Positions 8,635 to 16,764 are shown, counted from the stretch's first letter. The stretch is DNA of 64,000 nucleotides from Sphingomonas prati (GCF_014643515.1 NZ_BMJP01000006.1:61870-125869); one strand, 5' to 3'. The notes: generated by a model not told the origin, from the letters alone. Numbers and translations: made by a program.

Positions 8635-10548
8635 TTACGCCTTCTTGTCGTCCACCTCGGAGAATTCGGCGTCGACGACATCGTCGTCCTTCGCCGCCGT
8701 CTCCGCGCCGCCTTCGCCACCGGGCGATGCGGCCGCGGCCTGGTCCTTCTCGTAGATCGCCTGACCCATCTTCATGGCGACCTGCGCCAGAGCCTGCGCC
8801 TCGGTCGACATCGCGTCGGCATCGCCGCCTTCGACCGCAGTCTTGGCCTTGGCTACTGCCGCCTCGATCTCGGACTTCAGCCCGGCGTCGATCTTGTCGC
8901 CATGCTCGCGCAGCTGCTGCTCCGTCGAATGGATCAGCCCCTCGGCGTTGTTCTTCGCCTCGGCCGCCGCACGACGCTTCTTGTCGTCCTCGGCGAACTG
9001 CTCGGCATCCTTCACCATCTGGTCGATGTCGCCATCGCTCAGACCGCCCGAAGCCTGGATCTTGATCTGCTGCTCCTTGCCGGTGCCGCGATCCTTGGCG
9101 CTCACGTTCACGATGCCGTTGGCGTCGATGTCGAACGTGACCTCGATCTGCGGCACGCCGCGCGGTGCTGGCGGGATGCCGACCAGGTCGAACTGGCCGA
9201 GCATCTTGTTGTCCGCCGCCATCTCGCGCTCACCCTGGAAGACCCGGATGGTGACCGCGTTCTGGTTGTCGTCCGCCGTCGAATAGGTCTGCGACTTCTT
9301 CGTCGGGATCGTCGTGTTGCGGTCGATCATGCGCGTGAACACGCCACCCAGCGTCTCGATGCCCAGCGACAGCGGCGTCACGTCGAGCAGCAGCACGTCC
9401 TTGACGTCACCCTGCAGCACGCCGGCCTGGATCGCGGCACCCATCGCCACGACTTCGTCCGGGTTCACGCCGACATGCGGCTCCTTCCCGCCGAAGAACG
9501 CCTTCACGGCCTCGCGCACCTTCGGCATGCGCGTCATGCCGCCGACCATCACGACCTCGTCGATGTCGTCCGGCTTCAGGCCCGCATCGGCCAGCGCCTT
9601 GCGGAGCGGCTCGATCGTGCGCTTCACCAGCCCGTCGACGAGCCGCTCCAGGTCGGAGCGCGTGATCGTCTTGACCAGATGCTTCGGGCCCGTCGCATCG
9701 GCGGTGATGAACGGCAGGTTGACCTCGGTCGTCGCGGTGGACGACAGTTCGATCTTCGCCTTCTCGGCCGCTTCCTTCAGGCGCTGCAGGGCCAGCCGAT
9801 CCTTGGTCAGGTCGATGCCTTCGGCCTTCTTGAATTCCTCCGCCAGATATTCGACGACCTTGCTGTCGAAATCCTCACCGCCCAGGAACGTGTCGCCGTT
9901 GGTGGCCTTCACCTCGAACACGCCGTCGCCGATTTCCAGCACGGAGATGTCGAACGTGCCGCCGCCCAGATCGTAGACCGCGATCGTCTTGCCGTCGTTC
10001 TTCTCGAGGCCGTACGCCAGCGCCGCCGCCGTCGGCTCGTTGATGATGCGCAGCACTTCCAGGCCCGCGATGCGGCCTGCATCCTTGGTCGCCTGGCGCT
10101 GCGCGTCGTTGAAGTACGCCGGCACGGTGATCACCGCCTGCGTCACCGTCTCGCCCAGATAGGACTCGGCGGTCTCCTTCATCTTCTGCAGCGTGAACGC
10201 GCTGATCTGCGACGGGCTATACTCTTCCGTGCCGGCCTTGACCCATGCATCGCCGTTGGTGCCCTTGACGATGTGGTACGGGACCAGCTCGGTGTCCTTC
10301 TTGGTCACCGGGTCGTCGAACCGGCGGCCGATCAGGCGCTTCACGGCGAAAATCGTGTTGTCGGGGTTGGTGACCGCCTGGCGCTTGGCCGGCTGGCCGA
10401 TCAGCCGCTCGCCGTCCTTGGCGAATGCGACGATCGACGGCGTGGTGCGCGCGCCTTCCGAATTCTCGATGACCTTCGGCTTGCCGCCTTCCATCACGGC
10501 GACGCAGCTGTTGGTGGTACCCAGATCGATCCCGATGACTTTTGCCAT
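8635..10548 (-). CDS. dnaK: Chaperone protein DnaK (Hsp70)
   Basis: ATP-driven folding chaperone of 637 residues. The start is set at [10 protein letters not shown], the invariant Hsp70 N-terminus; a longer in-frame extension to 10656 is not credible. Visible signatures are Gly-Thr-Thr-Asn-Ser-Cys (phosphate 1), Asp-Leu-Gly-Gly-Gly-Thr-Phe-Asp (phosphate 2) and Val-Gly-Gly-Met-Thr-Arg-Met-Pro. The lid ends in an acidic tail Glu-Phe-Ser-Glu-Val-Asp-Asp. A heat-shock-type promoter lies about 125 bases upstream. dnaJ follows. Confidence 0.99.
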   Translation of the reverse strand: MAKVIGIDLGTTNSCVAVMEGGKPKVIENSEGARTTPSIVAFAKDGERLIGQPAKRQAVTNPDNTIFAVKRLIGRRFDDPVTKKDTELVPYHIVKGTNGDAWVKAGTEEYSPSQISAFTLQKMKETAESYLGETVTQAVITVPAYFNDAQRQATKDAGRIAGLEVLRIINEPTAAALAYGLEKNDGKTIAVYDLGGGTFDISVLEIGDGVFEVKATNGDTFLGGEDFDSKVVEYLAEEFKKAEGIDLTKDRLALQRLKEAAEKAKIELSSTATTEVNLPFITADATGPKHLVKTITRSDLERLVDGLVKRTIEPLRKALADAGLKPDDIDEVVMVGGMTRMPKVREAVKAFFGGKEPHVGVNPDEVVAMGAAIQAGVLQGDVKDVLLLDVTPLSLGIETLGGVFTRMIDRNTTIPTKKSQTYSTADDNQNAVTIRVFQGEREMAADNKMLGQFDLVGIPPAPRGVPQIEVTFDIDANGIVNVSAKDRGTGKEQQIKIQASGGLSDGDIDQMVKDAEQFAEDDKKRRAAAEAKNNAEGLIHSTEQQLREHGDKIDAGLKSEIEAAVAKAKTAVEGGDADAMSTEAQALAQVAMKMGQAIYEKDQAAAASPGGEGGAETAAKDDDVVDAEFSEVDDKKA

Positions 10549-10633
10549 AATGCTCTCTTCTGCCCCTCGAAAATGAACCGGCCGGGTCGCGCCCGTTCCC
10601 GGTCGGCGACCCTGCTCGAAACTCCGGTCGAAA

Positions 10634-10651
10634 CCGCGGTGCAAACCGCGG
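10634..10651. promoter_or_regulatory. Hairpin in the dnaK 5' leader
   Basis: Perfect inverted repeat CCGCGGT-gcaa-ACCGCGG between the candidate heat-shock promoter and the dnaK start. As RNA it would form a stable 7-bp stem in the leader, possibly affecting leader stability or translation. Role unproven. Confidence 0.5.
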
Positions 10652-10672
10652 ACCAAACCAGTGTGATCCGGG

Positions 10673-10700
10673 ATATAGGGGGGTGGCGCTGCCCTTCAAG
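10673..10700 (-). promoter_or_regulatory. Sigma-32 (RpoH)-type promoter of dnaK
   Basis: On the minus strand CTTG (10697-10700), a 17-base spacer and CCTATAT (10673-10679) match the alphaproteobacterial heat-shock consensus CTTG-N17/18-CYTATNT. The distance to the dnaK start gives a leader of roughly 115 bases. No CIRCE element (the HrcA operator) is visible here. Confidence 0.8.
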
Positions 10701-10817
10701 CATGGGACGATTTGTCGGCGGACCCCTTTTCCGGCTTGCGCGTTGCCCGGCGCCGACCACAGATGTCGCCATCGGCACGCGGCGAACCCCCGTCGCCGCC
10801 ACCCGGAAAGAACCGCC

Positions 10818-11258
10818 ATGCGCCGCCATCCGATCCTCTTCGCCGCGCTGCTGCCCGTCCTGCTGTCGGCGTGCCAGGCGCGCTCGGTGACGGTGGACGA
10901 CGCCTATGTCCGCCTCCCCGCGGTCCCCGGCCGTCCCGCCGCGGCCTACTTCAGGGTGTCCGGCGGCGGCCTGCCGGACCGGCTGGTCGGTATCACCGCC
11001 ACGGGTGCCGCCCGCGCCGAACTGCACGCGTCCGGCATGCACGCCGGCATGGCCACCATGACCCCGCTGGAAGACGTCGACATACCGGCCGATGGGGTCG
11101 TGGCCTTCTCCCCGGCCGGGAACCACGTCATGCTGTTCGGCCTGTCGCAGAACGTCACGCCCGGTACCCCCGTCCCGCTCACGCTGCGCTTCCGGTCCGG
11201 CACCACCCTCACCACCGAAGCCCGGACCATCGCCGCCGGCGACGACGCGCCCTACTGA
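10818..11258 (+). CDS. Copper chaperone PCu(A)C family lipoprotein
   Basis: The product has 146 residues with a lipoprotein signal (Leu-Leu-Ser-Ala-Cys near 15-19). It resembles the periplasmic PCuAC/DUF461 copper chaperones that deliver Cu(I) to cytochrome oxidase. The His/Met copper motif is visible: His-Ala-Ser-Gly-Met-His-Ala-Gly-Met about midway, then Gly-Asn-His-Val-Met-Leu-Phe-Gly-Leu. The start at 10818 was chosen because the signal peptide begins there; the frame is open further upstream into the dnaK promoter region. It is transcribed away from dnaK. No copper or oxidase gene is next to it. Confidence 0.88.
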   Translation: MRRHPILFAALLPVLLSACQARSVTVDDAYVRLPAVPGRPAAAYFRVSGGGLPDRLVGITATGAARAELHASGMHAGMATMTPLEDVDIPADGVVAFSPAGNHVMLFGLSQNVTPGTPVPLTLRFRSGTTLTTEARTIAAGDDAPY

Positions 11259-11269
11259 TCCCCTTCTGA

Positions 11270-11400
11270 AGCCCATCTCCTTCAGGAGTTTCAATTCCTG
11301 GCGGGTCGGGATTGCCCCTGGCAATCCCTGAAACAGGCCGGGGGCCTGTTTCACCCGCGAGGAATTGGAACTGGGTTGGGGTGGGGGCAACCTCTCCCCA
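11270..11400. repeat. Family A palindrome carrying a Y-shaped insert (copy 1)
   Basis: A family A unit (CTCCTTCAGG ... GGGTTGGGGTGGGGG) whose hairpin tip is replaced by a structured segment, 11287-11372. Outer stem AGTTTCAATTCCT / AGGAATTGGAACT, second stem GCGGGT/ACCCGC, arm GGGATTGCC-cct-GGCAATCCC, arm TGAAACAGGCC-ggg-GGCCTGTTTCA. This is a three-way junction. Compare 30371-30456 and 43397-43456. Confidence 0.85.
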
Positions 11401-11429
11401 AACGCAAAGGCAGCGTTTACACCGATGAA

Positions 11430-11882
11430 ATGCGCCGCCCCCTCACCCCGAACGAAACGGACCTCGTCCGCACCATCTTCGGCGCCACGATCGACACCGC
11501 CCCGGTCACCATCAACCGCGCCAAGTGGTTTCCCTTCCAGCCGCGCAACGTCGCCATGTCGCCCGACGGCCATATCTGGCTCCACCCGCAGGGCGACCTC
11601 TACGCGGACGACTACACGCTCGCTCCACTCGGCTTGCGCGGGCTGTTCGTCCACGAAATGACCCATGTCTGGCAGCATCAGCGCGGCATCTGGCTGCCGC
11701 TCGCCCGCCACCCCTTCTGCCGCTACCATTACCGCCTCACCCCCGGCTGGCCGCTCGCGCGCTACGGACTGGAGCAACAGGCCGAAATCGTCCGCCACGC
11801 CTGGCTGCTGCGTCAGGGCCGCACCGTCCCGGGCGCCCCGCCGCTCGCGCAATATGACAGCCTGCTTCCGTTTCACGGCTGA
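11430..11882 (+). CDS. Putative HExxH zinc-binding protein ("vgr-related" type)
   Basis: The product has 150 residues. A central His-Glu-Met-Thr-His-Val-Trp-Gln-His-Gln is a zincin-type metal motif, and a second acidic candidate (Glu-Gln-Gln-Ala-Glu) lies about 45 residues further on. Many aromatic residues surround the motif (Trp, His, Tyr). Similar short proteins in sphingomonads are often labelled vgr-related, but no secretion apparatus genes are near. There is no signal peptide, so it is probably cytosolic. The start at 11430 (Met-Arg-Arg-Pro-Leu-Thr) avoids the repeat-derived upstream codons. Activity unproven. Confidence 0.65.
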   Translation: MRRPLTPNETDLVRTIFGATIDTAPVTINRAKWFPFQPRNVAMSPDGHIWLHPQGDLYADDYTLAPLGLRGLFVHEMTHVWQHQRGIWLPLARHPFCRYHYRLTPGWPLARYGLEQQAEIVRHAWLLRQGRTVPGAPPLAQYDSLLPFHG

Positions 11883-11895
11883 TCTTCGGCTTACT

Positions 11896-11960
11896 TGCAA
11901 ATGATTATCGTTACCCGAGATAATGCGATCCATTATCAGTATCTGTGAGAATGAATCGCA
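11896..11960 (+). promoter_or_regulatory. Cluster of Fur-box-like sites
   Basis: GATAATG-cgatc-CATTATC (11919-11937) is a perfect 7+5+7 inverted repeat with arms identical to the classical 19-base Fur box. TGCAAATGATTATCG (11896-11910) and TGAGAATGAATCGCA (11946-11960) look like weaker 7-1-7 sites on either side. They lie about 80-150 bases before a small Cys-rich gene and suggest iron-responsive control. Confidence 0.65.
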
Positions 11961-12042
11961 TTGAATAGTTTGACTTCACAAGCAACTTTTCGCGGCGTAG
12001 AGGATTTCATCAGCAAGACGATCCCAGTCACGGAGAAACATC

Positions 12043-12234
12043 ATGGTCATCACCACCGCCGGAGCCGCCGCCTGCGCCAAGTGCAAGTTCTTCGACAACG
12101 CCGAAGCGTCCGCCGACCTCGGCCTCTGCCGCTACAACCCGCCGATCAGCCAGCCGAGCGGCGAAGCCGCCGGCATCTGGCCCAAGGTCGAGGCCTCCGA
12201 CTGGTGCGGCCACTTCGAACCTGTCGCCGCCTAA
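12043..12234 (+). CDS. Small four-cysteine protein, 63 residues
   Basis: The sequence contains Cys-Ala-Lys-Cys-Lys-Phe-Phe near 11-17, Gly-Leu-Cys-Arg-Tyr-Asn-Pro-Pro near 35-42 and Trp-Pro-Lys-Val...Asp-Trp-Cys-Gly-His-Phe near 54-60. Four Cys with this pattern could bind Zn, Fe or an Fe-S centre. There is no signal peptide or membrane segment. The gene has its own strong terminator (12255) and is preceded by a cluster of Fur-like sites, so iron control is likely. I do not know the function. An iron-linked metal-binding or redox role is an inference from the Cys pattern and the operator. Confidence 0.75.
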   Translation: MVITTAGAAACAKCKFFDNAEASADLGLCRYNPPISQPSGEAAGIWPKVEASDWCGHFEPVAA

Positions 12235-12254
12235 CCGGCCGACCGTGCGAACAG

Positions 12255-12287
12255 AAAAGGGCGCGGGCTAAGGTCCGCGCCCTTTTT
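12255..12287 (+). terminator. Rho-independent terminator
   Basis: 12-bp perfect stem AAAAGGGCGCGG (12255-12266) / CCGCGCCCTTTT (12275-12286) with an 8-base loop and a T-run. It closes the four-Cys gene. Confidence 0.92.
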
Positions 12288-12373
12288 CGTATGCGTGGAA
12301 CATCGCGCCTTCCGCTTACGCCAAACCGCCCTCGCCCAGCCCAACACCGCCCGTCCCCTTCGAAACGCCTTGT

Positions 12374-12440
12374 GTTCCCCGGCGCAGGCCGGGGCCTAGG
12401 TGAAGCGATTGCGTCTAGGCCCCGGCCTGCGCTGGGGAAC
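12374..12440. repeat. Inverted repeat, family C
   Basis: GTTCCCCGGCGCAGGCCGGG mirrored by CCCGGCCTGCGCTGGGGAAC around a spacer containing GGTGAAGCGATTGCGTC. It is the same length as the copies at 3921, 19484, 58229 and 63709. Confidence 0.88.
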
Positions 12441-12626
12441 GCGCAAAACTTGGTGCAGGCTGAACCGCTACCGGAACTCAAGCCGAAGCCGTTCGCGCCG
12501 CACCACCTCCGTTTGGTTCGAGCCTGTCGAGAACCCCGCACCACGCACTCCACGGCGTGATACGAGACGAAGTCCCGTGCCGTCGGGTCAACCGCGCTGC
12601 TTTCCAGCCTGCCGCCTTAAACCCAC

Positions 12627-12678
12627 CCGTCCATCCCGAGCGCAATCGAGGGACCCGTCGAGCAGCCGAGACGGCCCA
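12627..12678. repeat. Repeat family D
   Basis: CGTCCATCCCGAGCG.AATCGAGGGACCC followed by GTCGAGCAGCCGAGACGG. Related copies at 39086, 48760 and 58317, and a degenerate one near 50752. Confidence 0.75.
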
Positions 12679-12816
12679 CGTCCACCCGAAGGTGACCGCG
12701 AGAAACGGCCCCGAGTTCTGCCGGGCATCGCCAACGGCAAAGCCGCACGCCACCTCCCGCCGATCCAGCCGCCCCACGCCATCCGCACCTACCCCCAAGC
12801 CCCACGAAGTTCGGAA

Positions 12817-12876
12817 TGACAATCATTCGCATCTTGACACACGATGTCAGTAAGCTAGGAATGACAATCATTTGCA
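12817..12876 (+). promoter_or_regulatory. Two Fur-box-like sites in direct repeat
   Basis: TGACAATCATTCGCA (12817-12831) and TGACAATCATTTGCA (12862-12876) share the 7-1-7 form of Fur sites and the preceding GGAA. They bracket a TTGACA -35-like hexamer (12834-12839); the second site would cover the -10 region, as expected for an iron repressor. The gene starts 20 bases further on. Confidence 0.6.
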
Positions 12877-12896
12877 ACTGACCCGTCCGGAGCGCC

Positions 12897-13304
12897 ATGT
12901 ACGCCTATCTCGACCGTCCTGTCGCCGCGCTGCCGACCGCCGACCGTGTCCTGCTCGACGCGATGCGCAACTGGGCGCTCGCCGCCACGCTCGGCCGCGA
13001 CCGTGCCGCCAATGCCGCCGCCCGCCTGCCCGAATCGGCCCGTGTCGGCGCCACCGACGCGCTCCACGCCGCGATGACGCTGCTCGACAGCGCCGACGCC
13101 GCCCCGATCGCGTTCCCGCGCCCCTGCCACGCCCGCGTGGAGGAAGACGAAGCCGTCCTGCTCGGCATCGCCGCGCTGGTCCCGGAAAACCCCGCCGCCG
13201 CCACCGCCGCGCTTGCGCTCCTCGTCCCCCGCGCCACCGCGACCCTCGCGATCCGCCACCTCGCCACTTTCCACCGCCGCCTGACGCCAGCGTTGCAGGG
13301 CTGA
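12897..13304 (+). CDS. Hypothetical protein behind Fur-like sites, 135 residues
   Basis: An Ala/Leu-rich, mostly helical protein with one Cys and no signal peptide or membrane segment. The N-terminus reads Met-Tyr-Ala-Tyr-Leu-Asp-Arg-Pro-Val. A ribosome-binding site (CCGGAG) lies just before the ATG. It is not recognised as any characterised family. The two Fur-like sites immediately upstream suggest induction when iron is scarce, and the neighbouring four-Cys gene has a similar operator. Downstream to 13568 I see only vestigial repeat sequence. Confidence 0.7.
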   Translation: MYAYLDRPVAALPTADRVLLDAMRNWALAATLGRDRAANAAARLPESARVGATDALHAAMTLLDSADAAPIAFPRPCHARVEEDEAVLLGIAALVPENPAAATAALALLVPRATATLAIRHLATFHRRLTPALQG

Positions 13305-13568
13305 GTCCGAACGAGGTCGTGGAACCTCCCCAAGCCCAACCGATGGGTGCAGTTCCGGAAGCATCGCACGTCCCGTCACCGCTCGCCGCATCGATCGAAT
13401 TGCGCACTTACTACGCCAATCGCGTCCCCGCGGACGCGGGGACAGCTACGGTGGCTGAGTAAGCTAAAAATTGAAGCCCGTCGCCAGTGACCAAGCTGGA
13501 TCCCGGGATCCGCCAGGATACGAAAGCCGGGACGTCAAACTGACGCCCCGGCCCGCAGCCTCAAAAAA

Positions 13569-14129
13569 TTACCCGGCAGCCCCATCCGGCGCCCGAGCAA
13601 CCCCCACCATCGCCGGCCGCAGCAACCGGTCGCGCAGCATGTAGCCCGCCTGCATCTCCTGGATCACCGTGCCCGGCGCCTTGTCCGACGGCATCTCGAT
13701 CATCGCCTGATGCTTGTTCGGGTCCAGCTTCTCGCCCATCGACTCGATCTTCACCACGCCGTGGCGCTTCAGCACCGACTCCAGCTCGCGACCGGTCGCC
13801 TCGATGCCGACCAGCAAGCCCTTCAGCCGCTCGTCGCCGCGCATCTCGTCGGGGATCACCGACAGCGCACGGCTCATATTGTCCGCAACCGACAGCATGT
13901 CGCGCGCAAAGCTCGTCGCGGCATAGGCGGTCGCATCCGCCTTGTCCTTTTCCAGCCGGCGGCGGACATTCTGCGTATCGGCCTGTGCGTACAGCACCTC
14001 GTTCTTCAACCGCGCCACTTCCTCTTCCAGCGCGGCATACCGGTCATGCTCCGCCAGTTCCGGCGCATCGCCCGCCGTCTCGGCGCGCAGGTCCTCGGTG
14101 TTCGTGTCGTCGTTCGTCATATCGATCAT
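13569..14129 (-). CDS. grpE: Nucleotide exchange factor GrpE
   Basis: Releases ADP from DnaK. The 186-residue protein has an acidic N-terminus, a long coiled-coil helix (about 30-85, heptads such as Leu-Glu-Glu-Glu-Val-Ala-Arg-Leu) and the C-terminal beta-wing signature ending Met-Leu-Arg-Asp-Arg-Leu-Leu-Arg-Pro-Ala-Met-Val-Gly-Val. The start Met-Ile-Asp-Met-Thr-Asn-Asp overlaps the hrcA stop in an ATGA, so the two are translationally coupled. The longer frame to 14489 runs inside hrcA and is rejected. Confidence 0.97.
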   Translation of the reverse strand: MIDMTNDDTNTEDLRAETAGDAPELAEHDRYAALEEEVARLKNEVLYAQADTQNVRRRLEKDKADATAYAATSFARDMLSVADNMSRALSVIPDEMRGDERLKGLLVGIEATGRELESVLKRHGVVKIESMGEKLDPNKHQAMIEMPSDKAPGTVIQEMQAGYMLRDRLLRPAMVGVARAPDGAAG

Positions 14130-15178
14130 GCCATCAATCTCGTCAGTGCTTGAGCCGTGAAATCCACCATGGGGACCACCCGCGCATAGTTCAACCGAGT
14201 TGGCCCGATCACCCCCACTACGCCGACCACTTGGCCGTCGCCTCCGCGATAGGGCGCGGCGATCACCGACGAGCCAGACAGCGAGAACAGCTTGTTCTCC
14301 GATCCGATGAAGATCTTCATCCCCTGCGCGCCGCGCGCCATGTCGAGCAGCCGGGCGATCTCCTCCTTGCCCTCGATCTCGTCGAGCAGCTGCCGCACCC
14401 GCTCCAGATCCGCCGACGCGGTGGCATCGATCAGGTTCGCCGCACCCCGCACGATCAGCACTGGCCGCGCCGCGCCGTCCTCGGACCACACCGCCAGCCC
14501 GCGCGCCACCAGGTCCGCCGAGGCCAGGTCCAGCGCCGCGCGCCCGCGCCCGATCTCCTCGTCCATCCGCCCGCGAGCCTCGGACAGATTGAGCCCGGCC
14601 AGCCGCGTCGACATGTAGTTCCCCGCCTCAACCAGGGCGGACGGCGGCATGCCGGGCGGCAGGTCGACGACCCGGTTCTCGACTGTCCCGTCCGTGCCCA
14701 CCAGCACCGCGATCGCCTGCATCGCGTTCAGCGGCACGAACGAAAATTGCCGCAACACCGGCTCCCGCCGCGGCACCAGCACGATCCCCGCACAGGCCGA
14801 CAGCCCGGACAACGCCATCGACGTCGCGACCAGCGCTTCCTCGATCGTGCCGCCGCCACGTGCGCGTCCTTCGATCGCGGCCTGCTCCTCTGCCGAAGGC
14901 AGTGCCGCCTGCATCATCCCGTCGACGAACAGCCGAAGCCCGCTCTCGGTCGGCATCCGCCCCGCGCTGGTGTGCGGTGCCGCCAGCAGCCCCGCCTCCT
15001 CCAGATCCTGCATCACGTTGCGGATCGACGCCGGCGACAGGTTCAGCGAAGCTAGCTTCGAAATCGTCCGCGACCCGACCGGCGCTCCGGTGCCAAGGTA
15101 CGACTCCACCACCACTCGGAAAACCTCGCGCGCCCGCGCCGACAATTCGGTGATGGGTGTCCCGTTCATGGTCCCCAT
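14126..15178 (-). CDS. hrcA: Heat-inducible transcription repressor HrcA
   Basis: HrcA represses heat-shock genes by binding CIRCE operators. The protein is about 350 residues. The N-terminal winged-helix region contains Gly-Ser-Arg-Thr-Ile-Ser-Lys-Leu...Leu-Ser-Pro-Ala-Ser-Ile-Arg-Asn-Val-Met, the HrcA signature. The C-terminus has the GAF-like Val-Ile-Gly-Pro-Thr-Arg-Leu-Asn-Tyr-Ala motif. The start may be 15178 or 15169 (Met-Asn-Gly-Thr-Pro); neither has a good ribosome-binding site. It is coupled to grpE. No CIRCE (TTAGCACTC-N9-GAGTGCTAA) is apparent in front of hrcA, dnaK or dnaJ. Confidence 0.96.
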   Translation of the reverse strand: MGTMNGTPITELSARAREVFRVVVESYLGTGAPVGSRTISKLASLNLSPASIRNVMQDLEEAGLLAAPHTSAGRMPTESGLRLFVDGMMQAALPSAEEQAAIEGRARGGGTIEEALVATSMALSGLSACAGIVLVPRREPVLRQFSFVPLNAMQAIAVLVGTDGTVENRVVDLPPGMPPSALVEAGNYMSTRLAGLNLSEARGRMDEEIGRGRAALDLASADLVARGLAVWSEDGAARPVLIVRGAANLIDATASADLERVRQLLDEIEGKEEIARLLDMARGAQGMKIFIGSENKLFSLSGSSVIAAPYRGGDGQVVGVVGVIGPTRLNYARVVPMVDFTAQALTRLMA

Positions 15179-15463
15179 GTAATCACAAACCGCGGCGGCA
15201 CCAAACCCTCGGACGGCCGACGCACTACGGCCAGCGCCCACGTCCCTCGGCAGACGCGTGATCCGACACGGTATTCCGACGGAGCGAAATCCTGTCCGCC
15301 GAACCTCCGCGCCCGGACACGGGTCACCAGTCCGCAAACCGACCACCTGCAAAAGCCGCACGTAAGAGACATGGTAAACAAACCGCGGGAACAGGCGCAA
15401 CGCTGACAGATGCTGTCCCGCGGGGCCGCCAAACCAGAACACGCCCGGGAGAGTGCTACCTCT

Positions 15464-16558
15464 ATGTCGATCTATCCCGCGGTTAGTATCTGCATCCCGA
15501 CCTACCGGCGGCCCGCGACCCTGATCAGGGCCGTCGCCAGTGCGCTGGACCAGGATTACCCGAACATCACCGTGGTCGTCAGTGATGACGAGCCGGCCCC
15601 CAACCCGTCCACCCGTCTGCTCGAAGCGCATTTCGGCGGCGACCGGCGGCTGCGCATCATGCGCAGCGCTGGCGAGGCGGGCTTCGTCGCGAACACCAAC
15701 CGCGCGCTGCGCGGCGCACCGGGCGAGTGGCTGAAACTGCTCCACGACGACGACGTGCTGGAACGCGATTGCGTGACGACGCTGATGGCCGGCGCCCGTG
15801 CCTGTCCGGAGGCCCGGCTGCTGCGCTGCGGCGTCGACCGCTATATCGGCAACAATCTCGTGACGCCGTTCCGCCCCGGCAACCGTCCGTTGTTCGCCTC
15901 CATCCCGCAATCGCAGGCCGCCGCCGCCGCCTACATGTTGCAGGATGTTGGCGAGGCGATCCCCACCGCCCAATGCGTCCATCGCAGCGCGATCGAGGCC
16001 GGCATCCTGTTCGAAATGGTCGACGGGATGCCGACGATGGCCGAATCCTGCTGGAACGCCCGCCTTTACGATTTCGCGCCCGTCCTGATCGTGAACCGCG
16101 CGCTGGCGCAGTGGCGGCAGGGCGAACAGGAAACGATGTCGTCCGCCATTGTGCTCGACGATCTGGACCGCGAATTCATCGCCTATCGCGCCTATGCGTA
16201 TCATTATGTCCGCGACAAGGCGTCCGTGCCGCCGCTCGGCGTGGCGGAGGATTTCATCCGGCTGCTGCGCGCGCTCGCGCGGCTGAAGCGCGGTCATCTC
16301 GCGGCGTTCGCACGGCATCTTCTCGCCACGCGCCACCCCGGTGCGGTTCCGATGGTCCTGCGCCATCTGCTCGGCGTACCATCGCGGAAATATCGGTGCA
16401 CCGCCCTGCCCGTATCGGCAGAACCCATTGAGGTTGAGGTGACGCGGCTCGGACCGCTTCAGACAGCATACTCCGCGAACGACCGGGAACCGCGCCACGG
16501 CCCGCTCGACGGCATCCGGCTCGATCCGGAAACCGTCGCGCCGCTCCTCTTCGGTTAG
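15464..16558 (+). CDS. Family 2 glycosyltransferase
   Basis: The product has 364 residues. It starts with Val-Ser-Ile-Cys-Ile-Pro-Thr-Tyr-Arg-Arg-Pro-Ala-Thr-Leu near 7-20, the classical GT2 nucleotide-sugar fold entry. Asp-Asp-Glu follows and the metal-binding Asp-Asp-Asp (Leu-His-Asp-Asp-Asp-Val-Leu-Glu) lies near 95-100. It transfers a sugar to an unknown acceptor, perhaps surface polysaccharide. No other polysaccharide genes are near. It separates hrcA from rph, which are commonly neighbours in related genomes, so it may be a later insertion. The start at 15464 gives the family N-terminus. Confidence 0.88.
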   Translation: MSIYPAVSICIPTYRRPATLIRAVASALDQDYPNITVVVSDDEPAPNPSTRLLEAHFGGDRRLRIMRSAGEAGFVANTNRALRGAPGEWLKLLHDDDVLERDCVTTLMAGARACPEARLLRCGVDRYIGNNLVTPFRPGNRPLFASIPQSQAAAAAYMLQDVGEAIPTAQCVHRSAIEAGILFEMVDGMPTMAESCWNARLYDFAPVLIVNRALAQWRQGEQETMSSAIVLDDLDREFIAYRAYAYHYVRDKASVPPLGVAEDFIRLLRALARLKRGHLAAFARHLLATRHPGAVPMVLRHLLGVPSRKYRCTALPVSAEPIEVEVTRLGPLQTAYSANDREPRHGPLDGIRLDPETVAPLLFG

Positions 16559-16569
16559 ACGGGCGCACG

Positions 16570-16764
16570 CTATCCCCGCGCCCGCGCCCCCATCCACAAC
16601 GCCACACAGCCCATCGCCATCATCACCGCCCCGCGCACCGCCCACGGCCGCGCGTCCAGCATGAAGCTCGACGCCGGCCACCGCACCACGCCCAGCCCCT
16701 GCAGGATCCAAAGCGCCCCGATCAGCACCGCCGCCACCCCCACGATCCGCCACGCCGTCTTCAT
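16570..16764 (-). CDS. Small two-helix membrane protein, 64 residues
   Basis: Two hydrophobic segments (about 5-24 and 41-58) joined by a short loop with Trp-Pro-Ala-Ser-Ser-Phe-Met. The start at Met-Lys-Thr-Ala-Trp is preceded by GGAGATGATGCG, a good ribosome-binding site; the track-length start seven codons earlier would overlap it. It converges with the glycosyltransferase gene and diverges from rph. No function recognised. Confidence 0.7.
   Translation of the reverse strand: MKTAWRIVGVAAVLIGALWILQGLGVVRWPASSFMLDARPWAVRGAVMMAMGCVALWMGARARG

Larger units (their letters stand above)
12288..12896. other. 600-base gap with repeats and operator, no gene
   Basis: The gap contains a family C repeat (12374-12440), a family B unit (12510-12534), a family D unit (12627-12678) and the Fur-like sites at 12817-12876. 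The remaining sequence shows no supported gene. Confidence 0.6.

Noticed and set aside
8902..10890. 662-codon plus-strand frame opposite dnaK
   Set aside because: Antisense shadow of dnaK; translation is Arg/Leu/His-rich without domains.
11961..12560. 199-codon plus-strand frame overlapping the four-Cys gene
   Set aside because: Wrong frame; it continues through the terminator and repeats, while the 63-residue frame has a clear Cys pattern and ends just before the terminator.
13305..13568. Possible small gene between the iron-responsive gene and grpE
   Set aside because: No ribosome-binding site, start or conserved-looking frame; only a vestige of a GGATCCCGGGATCC-type repeat is seen.
14126..16753. 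875-codon extension of the hrcA frame
   Set aside because: Only the last 350 codons match HrcA; upstream codons are antisense to the glycosyltransferase.
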